DNA of 57,163 nucleotides from positions 1-57,163 of the forward strand of contig JBECKR010000005.1 in assembly GCA_040235415.1 (NCBI GenBank). Direction: 5' to 3'. Position numbers and translations under genes: made by a program. Under the pieces are notes generated by a model. It was given only the letters and a program-made list of their open reading frames with translations, had not been told where the DNA came from and did not search any database. Origin of the DNA: JBECKR01 sp040235415 (lineage in GTDB: Bacteria; Acidobacteriota; Polarisedimenticolia; Polarisedimenticolales; Polarisedimenticolaceae). The number at the start of each line of letters is the position of its first letter. Within the stretch, counting starts at the first letter, position 1. Of the stretch, positions 50,209 to 57,163 are shown piece after piece.

Positions 50209-52070
50209 GCGTCCGGCCTCGCGTCACGAGAGCCCGGCGAAGTCGCGGGATCCCGCACGGGCAGTGTGAAGGAGAACGTGGAGCCCCTGCCGGGCTCGCT
50301 CGCGACGTCGACCGTCCCTCCGTGAGCCTTGACGATCTCCGCCACGATGGCCAGCCCCAAGCCGGCACCGGAGCCTTCCGTCTGGCCCGGGACGCGGTAG
50401 AACGGAGCGTACAGCCGGCTCAAATGCTCGGGGCCGATCCCGTCCCCGGTGTCCTCGATCGAAAAGCGCACCGCGTCGCCTTCGCGGTCGGCACGAACGG
50501 TGACACTGCCGCCGGGGTGGGTGAAGCGCAGCGCGTTGTCGAGCAGGTTCGCGAATGCGTGTCGGATCCGCGTCGCGTCCGCCATGACCTCGGGCAGATC
50601 CCCGGGAACGGCGTTCTCGATCTCGATCCCCTTGTCGCGGGCCTCCACGATGAACGGCTCGATCCCGTCGCGCGCGAGGTTCCGTGGCGAGGCGGGCGCG
50701 CGGACGAGTGCCGCGCTTCCGGACTCGATGCGATCGATATCGAGCAGGTCCTCCAGAATGCCGGACAGACGTTCGCTGTCGTCACGGGCCGCCACGAGAA
50801 GCTCCGTCTGCTTGTCGTTGAGCGGTCCGAGCCGGTCCTCCAGCAGGAGGTGGAGCGACATCCGAAGGGAGGTCAGCGGCGTTTTGAGCTGGTGCGAGAC
50901 CGTCGACACGACGTCGCGCTTGAGTTCCTGCTGCTCCTGGACCTCGGTGACGTCCTTGAGGATGATGCACACCCCGGTCCTTTCGGCGGAGTCGGCGCCG
51001 ACCGGGATCGGAACGGCCCAGGGCTCGAAGAAGTGCTCCCGATTGTCGATGAACATCTGGACGCTTTCGCCCTTCGATTCGCGCCGGATCAGCCCGTCGC
51101 GATCCAGCGCGTCGCGCACCAGCGGCGAAAGCCACGCGTATCCGAGCTCCGTGACGAGCGCCCCGGGAGCGAATCCGAAGTACCGGCGCGCCGCGTCCGT
51201 GGCGATGTCGACGCGCCCTTCGAGATCGAGCACGGCGATCGCCGTCGGAACCGCCTTGAACACTTCCTGTGTGGCTTGTCGGGTTCGCATGAGATTGATG
51301 TGATCACGAGCTCGAACATCACGAAGCGCCGCGGTCATCTCGTTGAATGACTCGGCGAGCTGGCCGATTTCGTCGTTGGAGCCGCGCTCGAGGACAACCT
51401 CGAGGTTTCCGCTCCGAATGTCGTTCGTCGTCTCCGTGAGCCTGCGGACCGGTCTCAGGATCCAGCGGTGCACGAGGTAGCTGAAGAGGGCCGCGATCAA
51501 CGTGGACGCGACCACCGCCATCAGAATCGCGCGGTAGGCCGCGGCCGACTTCTGGCGCGCCGACTTGTTCGCCTGTTGCATGCTCTCTTGGTTCATCGTC
51601 AGAACGGCCTGCGCGAGGTCCTTGATCTTCTGGAACTTCGGTTCGATCTCGGCGAAGTACTCGACCTCGCGGTCGCTCAGCGCGCGCGAGGCGTCGAGGA
51701 CTCGTGGAAGGGCGCGATCGTGCTCGTCGAACAGCCGGTCGATCCGAGTGGCCAACTCGAGCTCGCCCGGGAGGGTGATGTTGCCTTGCTCGACCTCCAG
51801 GGCGCGGCGGAACTTGGGGACGTATTCGTCGATGAAACGACGACCCTGCTCCCCACGTCCGGCGAACGACAGCAGGACCCCGCTGTCGATGCGTTCCAAT
51901 GCGTCCTTCATGTCCTGACACGCCACCACGCTGCGGTAGTTTTCCCGCAAGATGACGTCGATCGATTGGCCGAGGTCCCGAATCTCGCCGATCGTGAGCA
52001 CGCCGACGATCGCGATCGTGCACACCAGACCTCCGAAGCCGAGGGCGAGCTTTTGCCGGATTCCGAGCAC
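50205..52070 (-). CDS. PAS-HAMP membrane histidine kinase of the kdp operon
   Basis: 621 aa. TM1 at about 10-28, a periplasmic four-helix-bundle (MCP-like) region 30-177, TM2 at about 182-203, HAMP (LRPVRRLTETTNDI), PAS at about 268-380, HisKA with His393 in VVSTVSHQLKTPLTS and HATPase_c (MADATRIRHAFANLLDNALR, DTGDGIG, GSGAGLGLAIVAEI). It is the probable partner of the NtrC-type regulator upstream and takes the place of the KdpD kinase domain. RBS GAGGAGGAG upstream; the sigma-54 promoter is 29 bases before the start codon. Confidence 0.93.
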   Translation of the reverse strand: MLGIRQKLALGFGGLVCTIAIVGVLTIGEIRDLGQSIDVILRENYRSVVACQDMKDALERIDSGVLLSFAGRGEQGRRFIDEYVPKFRRALEVEQGNITLPGELELATRIDRLFDEHDRALPRVLDASRALSDREVEYFAEIEPKFQKIKDLAQAVLTMNQESMQQANKSARQKSAAAYRAILMAVVASTLIAALFSYLVHRWILRPVRRLTETTNDIRSGNLEVVLERGSNDEIGQLAESFNEMTAALRDVRARDHINLMRTRQATQEVFKAVPTAIAVLDLEGRVDIATDAARRYFGFAPGALVTELGYAWLSPLVRDALDRDGLIRRESKGESVQMFIDNREHFFEPWAVPIPVGADSAERTGVCIILKDVTEVQEQQELKRDVVSTVSHQLKTPLTSLRMSLHLLLEDRLGPLNDKQTELLVAARDDSERLSGILEDLLDIDRIESGSAALVRAPASPRNLARDGIEPFIVEARDKGIEIENAVPGDLPEVMADATRIRHAFANLLDNALRFTHPGGSVTVRADREGDAVRFSIEDTGDGIGPEHLSRLYAPFYRVPGQTEGSGAGLGLAIVAEIVKAHGGTVDVASEPGRGSTFSFTLPVRDPATSPGSRDARPDA

Positions 52071-52098
52071 GTCTGGATCTCCTCCTCACCGTCTCGAG

Positions 52099-52113
52099 GC
52101 AATCGGTGTGCCA
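52099..52113 (-). promoter_or_regulatory. Sigma-54 (-24/-12) promoter of the kdp operon
   Basis: TGGCAC-ACCGA-TTGC on the minus strand: the -24 GG and -12 GC are exactly ten bases apart as sigma-54 requires. The predicted transcript start is about 52088, 18 bases before the histidine kinase start. Confidence 0.8.
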
Positions 52114-52164
52114 TCGACCTCGTACGGCGATCGTGCGCTTTCCGGAGTGGGAGCGCGCGTCGCC

Positions 52165-52181
52165 CCTTGCATCGAGCAAGG
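52165..52181. promoter_or_regulatory. Upstream activator site 1
   Basis: Perfect dyad CCTTGC-atcga-GCAAGG, about 85 bases upstream of the predicted transcript start. Likely binding site of the NtrC-type regulator encoded next door. Confidence 0.7.
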
Positions 52182-52196
52182 TCCGGTCGAGCCCGA

Positions 52197-52213
52197 CCTT
52201 GCGGATTGCAAGG
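52197..52213. promoter_or_regulatory. Upstream activator site 2
   Basis: Second perfect dyad CCTTGC-ggatt-GCAAGG, 32 bases centre to centre from site 1 (three helical turns, same face of the DNA), as in classical NtrC enhancers. Confidence 0.7.
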
Positions 52214-52256
52214 CGCGGCGGCCGGCGGCGGGATGGGGGGACCCCGGATTCCGCGC

Positions 52257-53615
52257 TCAAGCGCCGTAAGACTTGCGCTTCCTCCAGAGGGTGGCAGGAT
52301 CGATGCCCAGAATGTCGGCCGCCTCCTGAAGCGACCGCGCCGAGCCGAGCACGCGGCGGATGTGCTGCTCCTCGACCTCGGCGAGCGACACCGGATCGCC
52401 GAGCGCGATCGGCGGCGTGCGCGGCGCGAACGCCGGCGGTAGCTGCTCGATCCCGACGACCTCCCCGGTGCTCAGGATCGCCGCCCGCTCCACGACGTTT
52501 CGAAGTTCGCGGAGGTTCCCGGGCCAGCCGTGCTGCCGGAGCGCCGAGCGCGCCGCGCCACTGAATCCGGAGAAGACCTTGTGGTTCTGGGCACCGAAGT
52601 AGCGGAGCATGGCCTCCGCCAACGGCACGACGTCGTCCTGCCGCTCGGAGAGCGGCGGGATTTCGACCTGCACGACGTTCAGACGATAGAACAGGTCCTC
52701 TCGGAATCGCCCCTCCCGAACCGCGTCGGCCAGATCGACGTTCGTCGCCGCGACGACTCGCACATCGGCGTGCTGCGTCCTGACGTCCCCGACGCGTTCG
52801 TACTCGCGCTCCTGGAGAAACCGCAAGAGCTTCGGCTGGATCGCGCGTGGAAGGTCGCCTACCTCGTCCAGCAGGAGCGTGCCGCCCTCGCAGGCGCTGA
52901 TCCTCCCGGGGTTGTCCTGAACGGCTCCCGTGAACGCTCCCTTCACGTGACCGAACAGCTCGCTCTCGAGGAGCTCGGCGCTGAGCGCGGGACAGGAAAG
53001 GGCGACGAACGGCCTCGCGCTGCGGCGGCTCCATCGGTGAATCGCTCGGGCCAGGACGGTCTTTCCCGTTCCGCTCGGCCCCGTGAGCAACACGACCGCG
53101 TCGGACGGAGCGGCCTGTCGAGCAAGCTCGACCGCGCGCCGCATGCCGAGGTGGCGCGACTCGAAGGTGATCTCCGGCTGAGCCCCGTCGAGCTCGCGCT
53201 CGAGGTCTTGGATGCGCCGTTCCATGTCTCGGACCGCCGCGACACGACGGGTGACCAGGTCGACCTGATCGGGCGTGAACGGTTTCGTGATGTAGTCCGT
53301 CGCCCCGCGACGCATCGCCTCCACGGCAGTCGGGACCGAGGCGAAGGCGGTGATCACGACGACCTTCATCCACGGGCACGCGGCCCGGAGCGAGGGGATC
53401 AGGTCGAGACCGTCGCTCGCGCCCAGCCGCAAGTCCACGAACCCCAGGTCGAACGCCTGTCGTTTCGCTTCCGCCTCGGCATCGGCGGCGTTGCTGACGG
53501 TCGTTGCGCGGTGCCCCCGCGACTCCAGACAAACCGCAAGCGTCCTGCGGATGTTCGCTTCGTCGTCGACGACGAGAACGTGAAGACCGACTTGGGGACG
53601 TTCGGCGGTATTCAT
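52257..53615 (-). CDS. NtrC-family sigma-54 response regulator
   Basis: 452 aa from ATG 53615 (an ATG at 53651 would add 12 residues but lies in the IS end). Receiver 9-125 with phospho-acceptor Asp61 (LGFVDLRLG) and Lys in YITKPF; AAA+ domain with Walker A GPSGTGKT, the sigma-54 loop GAFTGA (226-231), Walker B GGTLLLDEVGD and RFREDLFYRLNVV; Fis-type HTH at the C-terminus (SLQEAADILGIDPATLWRKR). Together with the dyads and the -24/-12 promoter it should switch on kdp. Its own upstream region is occupied by the IS copy. Confidence 0.95.
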   Translation of the reverse strand: MNTAERPQVGLHVLVVDDEANIRRTLAVCLESRGHRATTVSNAADAEAEAKRQAFDLGFVDLRLGASDGLDLIPSLRAACPWMKVVVITAFASVPTAVEAMRRGATDYITKPFTPDQVDLVTRRVAAVRDMERRIQDLERELDGAQPEITFESRHLGMRRAVELARQAAPSDAVVLLTGPSGTGKTVLARAIHRWSRRSARPFVALSCPALSAELLESELFGHVKGAFTGAVQDNPGRISACEGGTLLLDEVGDLPRAIQPKLLRFLQEREYERVGDVRTQHADVRVVAATNVDLADAVREGRFREDLFYRLNVVQVEIPPLSERQDDVVPLAEAMLRYFGAQNHKVFSGFSGAARSALRQHGWPGNLRELRNVVERAAILSTGEVVGIEQLPPAFAPRTPPIALGDPVSLAEVEEQHIRRVLGSARSLQEAADILGIDPATLWRKRKSYGA

Positions 53616-53643
53616 GTCTGGCCGAATCGTGGGGGGTGTGTGG

Positions 53644-55170
53644 TCCGTCATCGAATCGACTCACTCCCCCGGTTCCGGAACCTCTTAGACGACCGAATGT
53701 TGCGATCGACCTCCCGCCGTGTTCTCGGAGCCCAGCATGCGCCTCTCTGCGCCTCCTTGTCCACCTCGGCAGTGGCCCAACCTCGTCAAGTCCGGCCTCC
53801 TGTGCGCCATCTCTCTCGCCGGCATCGCCCTCACCCACGCTCGCTCCCGCGCCGCGAGTCGCCATCGTCTCCAGACCGAGCTCGAGCAGGCCCGCAACGA
53901 GATCGCGCTCCTTCGGGAGGAACTCGGCATCAAGGACGGCCGCTGGGACCGGTCCCGCACCCGGCGCCGGCCGCACTACACGCCGATCCAGCGCATGCGC
54001 ATCCTGCAGCTTCGGGTGGCCCGCGGCTGGTCTCTCGAGCAGACCGCGAGGGTCTTCCTCGTCGACCTCCACACCCTGCAGCTCTGGATGCGCCGACTCG
54101 ACGAGGCCGGAGAATGGGCTCTCATTCAGACGACCGCGCCCGTGAACCGCTACCCCGACTTCGTCCGGCACCTCGTCCGGCAGCTGAAGCAGCTCTTCCC
54201 GAAAATGGGCAGCGAGCGGGTCGCGAACGTCCTCGCCCGGGCCGGGCTCCGCCTCAGCACCACGACCGTTCGCCGAATGATTCGGGAGCGAAGCCACACT
54301 CCCGAACCCGAGGACGCGCCAGTCTCCCGTCGAAGACGTCGCGTCGTTGCACGGTATCCCGGCCACACCTGGCACGTCGATCTCACGACGGTGCCGGTGC
54401 GAGCCGGCTTCTGGGTTCCGTGGTCCCCGTTCTCCCTGCCCCAGCACTGGCCGTTCTGCTGGTGGGTCGCCGTCGCGGTCGACCAGGTGTCGCGGGCACT
54501 CCTCGGCTTCGCGGTATTCCCGAAGAGACCGACGTCGGCCGAGGTCCAGACCTTCCTGGGGAGGGCCATCCGTGAGGGCGGAGCGACGCCCCGTTACGTC
54601 GTCACCGACAAGGGCGGTCAGTTCTGGTGTCGTGGCTTCAAGCGCTGGTGTAAGCGCCGGAGCATTCGGCCGCGCTATGGGGCCGTCGGGGAGCCCGCGA
54701 GCATCGCGATCGTCGAGCGCTTCATCCGCTCGATGAAACAGGAGGCGTTGCGGCGCCTGCTCGTCGTATCGGTTCGGCTCGACGCCATGCGCCGCGAGCT
54801 CTGCGCGTACGCCGCCTGGTACAACGCCCACCGACCGCACATGGCCTTCGCCGGAAACACACCGGACGAGGTCTCCCGGGGCCGGGGCAGAGCGCGACGC
54901 CGCTTCGAGCCGCGGCGGCGATGGCCGCACGGCCCGCCACGCGCTCGACTCCGCGGCCACCGGCTTCGACTCGAGGTGCGCTACGTTGCAGGGCGAAGGC
55001 ATCTGCCGGTCGTCGGGCTGAAGCGCGTCGCCTGAGCTTCGAGCTGAACGCGCGCCAGGACAACTTTCCGAATAAGTGTGACAGCTGCCTTACCTACGGC
55101 TGCTGAACACGTCTTTTCACTCGTCGACGGCGCCGAAGAGGCTCTTCTGCCCGTGTTTTCCGACCCCCTG
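53644..55170 (+). mobile_element. Decayed second copy of the IS481-type element
   Basis: Starts with a mutated left end (GTCCGTCATCGAATCGACTC, against GTGCGCCAGCGAATTGACTC in the intact IS), contains a full transposase and continues about 130 bases past its stop, but the right inverted repeat is cut off at 55170 where another left end begins. It lies head to head with the kdp regulator. Confidence 0.8.
53737..55035 (+). CDS. IS481-type DDE transposase (second copy)
   Basis: 432 aa, the same length as the copy at 42192 and alike over its whole length. DDE residues are kept (TWHVDLTTV, YVVTDKGGQFWC, SIAIVERFIRSMKQEALRR). Differences are scattered single residues (for example LVKSGLLCAISLAGIALTHA). 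The protein may still be active in trans even if its own element cannot move. Confidence 0.92.
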   Translation: MRLSAPPCPPRQWPNLVKSGLLCAISLAGIALTHARSRAASRHRLQTELEQARNEIALLREELGIKDGRWDRSRTRRRPHYTPIQRMRILQLRVARGWSLEQTARVFLVDLHTLQLWMRRLDEAGEWALIQTTAPVNRYPDFVRHLVRQLKQLFPKMGSERVANVLARAGLRLSTTTVRRMIRERSHTPEPEDAPVSRRRRRVVARYPGHTWHVDLTTVPVRAGFWVPWSPFSLPQHWPFCWWVAVAVDQVSRALLGFAVFPKRPTSAEVQTFLGRAIREGGATPRYVVTDKGGQFWCRGFKRWCKRRSIRPRYGAVGEPASIAIVERFIRSMKQEALRRLLVVSVRLDAMRRELCAYAAWYNAHRPHMAFAGNTPDEVSRGRGRARRRFEPRRRWPHGPPRARLRGHRLRLEVRYVAGRRHLPVVGLKRVA

Positions 55171-55716
55171 TAGTGCGCCAGCGAATTGTCTCGCTCCCCC
55201 CGGTGCCGGAACCCCTTCGACCACCGAATGTTACGATCGACCTCCCGCCGTCTTCGCGGAGCCCAGCATGCGCCGTTTCGCTCCTCCTCGTCTACCCCGG
55301 GAGTGGCCGAGCGCCCGCGACCGCCAGGTCCCGGAGGGGCGAATTCCTCGACCGGGTTTCGATCAAATGCCGGACAGGATTTCGGGGAGGATCACATCAG
55401 TTACAACACTCTCCAAGGCCCGAGAGAGCCGGAGAGCGCTGACCGGGCTCTCTGGGCACCGACGTGCGGAATCACCGCCACGGCGCCCCTGCGGAGAGCC
55501 CCCGCCCCGCCTCAACCCCGCCAGACTCCGAGCGACTCCGCCCACACCCCTCCCCCCGCTGTTGATCGAATCGCGGACGTTTTCCTTTCCGGGGAGTGGC
55601 TCCCGAGCGGGATGCACATGAAACGGAACGCGGAACGTCTTAACAGACGGAGAGCGGGCTGCCCCCCCACGTCCGGCTCGGCCAAAAACCGGCCGGTTCA
55701 AGTCGGTGGCGCACTT
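55171..55716. mobile_element. Fragmentary third IS copy with both ends
   Basis: Left end TAGTGCGCCAGCGAATTGTC to about 55310 (GTTTCGCTCCTCCTCGTCTA region), then about 370 bases without IS similarity, then a right-end-like block (CCAAAAACCGGCCGGTTCAA, GTGGCGCAC) to 55716. Either a deleted derivative with captured DNA, or a left fragment nested in the right end of the second copy. No gene is seen in 55036-55735. Confidence 0.6.
55580..55624 (+). repeat. Shared block, copy B
   Basis: TTTTCCTTTCCGGGGAGTGG and on to GGGATGCACATGAAAC matches 43697-43741, but the downstream hairpin arm differs. It lies inside the non-IS part of the fragmentary third element. Confidence 0.5.
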
Positions 55717-55735
55717 CACCAGAGCAGGAGACGTC

Positions 55736-56698
55736 TCACGGGACGAGGACCACCTTCCCCGTGGTGCGTCGGCTTTCCATCGCTTCGTGAGCACGGGCCG
55801 CCTCGGCAAGCGGAAGGGTCCTCGAGACATTGATCTTCAGAGCACCCTGGCGGAGTGCGGCCACGAGGTCGCGCCGGGCCAGATCCGCGCCCTCGATATC
55901 GCGATCGATGTCGAGTCCGAACACTCCGACTCGAAGCGAGCGATCGTAGAGCGCGTCCACCTCAATCGGTGGGGGCAACCCGCTTGCGTCGCCGTAGTTC
56001 ATGAGCAGCCCGTAACGGGCCAGCGAGGCGAGGCTCGCCGCCTGGGTGGCCCGGCCGACGGAATCGAAAACCACGTCAACCCCGCGGTCATTCGTGAGTG
56101 AACGCACGGCCTCGTCGAACCCTTCGTACCCCGTGATCACCTCGGCGCCGAGCGCGACGACTGACTCCCCCTTCTGCGGTGTCGAGACGACGCCAATGAC
56201 GCGCGCTCCAGTGCCCTGAGCAAGCTGCACGAGGATCGCTCCTACGCCCCCGGCCGCAGCGAGCACCAGCACGGTCTGTCCCGGCCTCACTGCTGCAAGC
56301 CGCAGAACGCCGTAGGCCGTGAGACCCTGCTGAGGCAAGGCGGCCATCAGCTCGAAGGGTATTCCCTGTTCGAAATGGAACAGCGCACTCGCGGGGGCCG
56401 TTGCAAACTCGGCATAGGATCCGCCCGCGCGCGGCGTGAAGTACGCCACCCGGGCCCCGACAAGCCCGGCGTCAACGCCGGTGCCGACCGCGACGACCAG
56501 CCCTGCAGCCTCGCGTCCGGGAATCCACGGCAGGGGTGGCGCGGAGTAGATACCCCGCCTGCGTTCCGTGTCGGCGAAGTTGACCCCGACCGCTTCGATC
56601 TTCACGAGGACCTCGCCGGGCCCTGGCGACGGCTCGGGAACGTCCGCGATTTCGAGCACTTCGGGACCGCCGAGCGATCTCACGACGATGGCGCGCAT
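55736..56698 (-). CDS. NADPH:quinone oxidoreductase-like (zinc-free MDR) protein
   Basis: 320-aa quinone-reductase branch of the medium-chain dehydrogenases: VKIEAVGVNFADTERRRGIY, PWIPGREAAGLVVAVG, LPQQGLTAYGVLRLAAVRPG, VLVLAAAGGVGAILVQLAQG (NADPH AxxGxxG-type motif), VDVVFDSVGRATQAASLASL and PLAEAARAHEAMESRRTTGK. No structural zinc Cys loop. It probably reduces quinones or unsaturated carbonyls. It ends 19 bases from the IS fragment. Confidence 0.93.
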   Translation of the reverse strand: MRAIVVRSLGGPEVLEIADVPEPSPGPGEVLVKIEAVGVNFADTERRRGIYSAPPLPWIPGREAAGLVVAVGTGVDAGLVGARVAYFTPRAGGSYAEFATAPASALFHFEQGIPFELMAALPQQGLTAYGVLRLAAVRPGQTVLVLAAAGGVGAILVQLAQGTGARVIGVVSTPQKGESVVALGAEVITGYEGFDEAVRSLTNDRGVDVVFDSVGRATQAASLASLARYGLLMNYGDASGLPPPIEVDALYDRSLRVGVFGLDIDRDIEGADLARRDLVAALRQGALKINVSRTLPLAEAARAHEAMESRRTTGKVVLVP

Positions 56699-56798
56699 GC
56701 GCGGTCTCCCTGCAGCATCGAGATGAACTGTACTGCGTAACCGACTCGATCGCGCGGCTAGGCGCTTCTGAGCCGCTCTTCAGAACCTCAACGTCCGG

Positions 56799-56822
56799 TG
56801 GTGTATTGCGCCAGCGAGTTTG
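56799..56822 (+). repeat. Trace of an IS left end
   Basis: GTGTATTGCGCCAGCGAGTT matches the outermost bases of the IS481-type left end; similarity stops soon after. The gap 56699-56942 shows nothing else. Confidence 0.4.
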
Positions 56823-56942
56823 GACGACCCTTCGATGCCGCATCGTCCTGGGGCACTGGGTCTCGAGTTCACGCTCTTCGCTGCCGATGACTCTCCTCGG
56901 CCGGGGCGCCGTCGCCTTCTGCTCTTCGGAACGACGCACACC

Positions 56943-57163
56943 TCATCGCACGCCCTGCCGCTTCTTCGGATGCAGCAACGCCCAATCCTGCTTGACCTTC
57001 CATGCGGTCGCGAAGGAGCCGTACGTCCGCCGCGCAAGGTCGGCCGTCGAGGTCTCCGGGGCGCGCTCGAGCACGGCCCACATGTCGGCGCGGTAGCTCG
57101 GTCCGATCAGGATTCGCAGGCGATAGGTCGTGTGACGCCGTGCGAGCTCTTCGGGCGACAGCA
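56943..57163 (-). CDS. Hypothetical protein, 5' end outside the window
   Basis: The minus-strand frame is open from the window edge to TGA 56945-56943: LSPEELARRHTTYRLRILIG, PSYRADMWAVLERAPETSTA, DLARRTYGSFATAWKVKQDW and ALLHPKKRQGVR. The ADLARRTYGSFATAWKVKQD segment looks like a winged helix-turn-helix recognition helix at the C-terminus of a larger protein. No family can be named. Confidence 0.5.
   Translation of the reverse strand, partial: LSPEELARRHTTYRLRILIGPSYRADMWAVLERAPETSTADLARRTYGSFATAWKVKQDWALLHPKKRQGVR

Noticed and set aside
51319..55002. 1,227-codon minus-strand open frame
   Set aside because: Shadow across the histidine kinase, regulator and transposase; composition is Arg/Gly/Pro-rich and it crosses gene borders.
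1..57163. CRISPR arrays, rRNA genes, replication origin
   Set aside because: No regularly spaced repeats, no rRNA-like stretches and no DnaA-box or iteron clusters were seen on either strand.

Overview
The window is very GC-rich, with G or C at almost every third codon position and long shadow reading frames on both strands. It carries several Ser/Thr kinases fused to WD40/TolB-like propellers, an ECF41 sigma factor, many small toxin-antitoxin modules and secreted proteins with Ca-binding repeats. This mix suggests an uncultivated or soil Acidobacteriota-type genome (Thermoanaerobaculia-like) or a similar Gram-negative phylum. That placement is inference, because no rRNA or other marker gene is present.

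Layout. 0-5.3 kb: the end of an MBL-fold hydrolase, a small zinc-ribbon protein, an XRE-TPR regulator with its own operator, an overlapping 84-aa protein and a secreted subtilisin-like protease. 5.3-16.9 kb: a methyltransferase, small lipoprotein and membrane proteins, two TA pairs (DUF433/DUF5615 and RHH/PIN), a kinase-alpha/beta-hydrolase fusion, a YopT-type cysteine protease, a MurQ-like SIS protein, a VOC protein, an epimerase coupled to an Asp-box propeller, and a LamG-like exported protein. 16.9-31.2 kb is an accessory region. It holds an intact MNT-HEPN pair, a LysR pseudogene, three exported proteins of unknown function, an unusual MBL protein, a leaderless ArsR-SRPBCC-DoxX-DUF1801 operon, an ECF41/AhpD pair, a stretch of pseudogenes, a second copy of the HEPN/LysR segment decayed in the opposite way, and a LysR-cupin-ADH-DUF2255 cluster.

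31.2-40.9 kb: three full-length kinase-propeller receptors plus a collapsed fourth, an alpha/beta hydrolase and a MITE-like element. 40.9-43.9 kb: half of a tRNA-Thr, an ATC-hydrolase-like protein and a complete IS481-type element. 43.9-53.6 kb: a high-affinity potassium uptake operon of unusual design. It has an NtrC-type regulator, a separate PAS histidine kinase, two microproteins (one is KdpF), KdpA, KdpB, KdpC and a KdpD that has lost its kinase half and ends in an EIIA-Ntr domain. A sigma-54 promoter with two upstream dyad sites lies between the regulator and the kinase, so expression is probably driven by sigma-54 and an enhancer-binding protein rather than by KdpE. 53.6-57.2 kb: a second, decayed IS copy abutting the kdp regulator, a third fragmentary copy, a quinone oxidoreductase and the 3' end of an unrecognised gene.

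The clearest unusual system is the sigma-54-controlled kdp operon. Next come the XRE-TPR/small protein/protease cassette, the reciprocal decay of a duplicated HEPN-LysR segment, and the dispersed IS ends.
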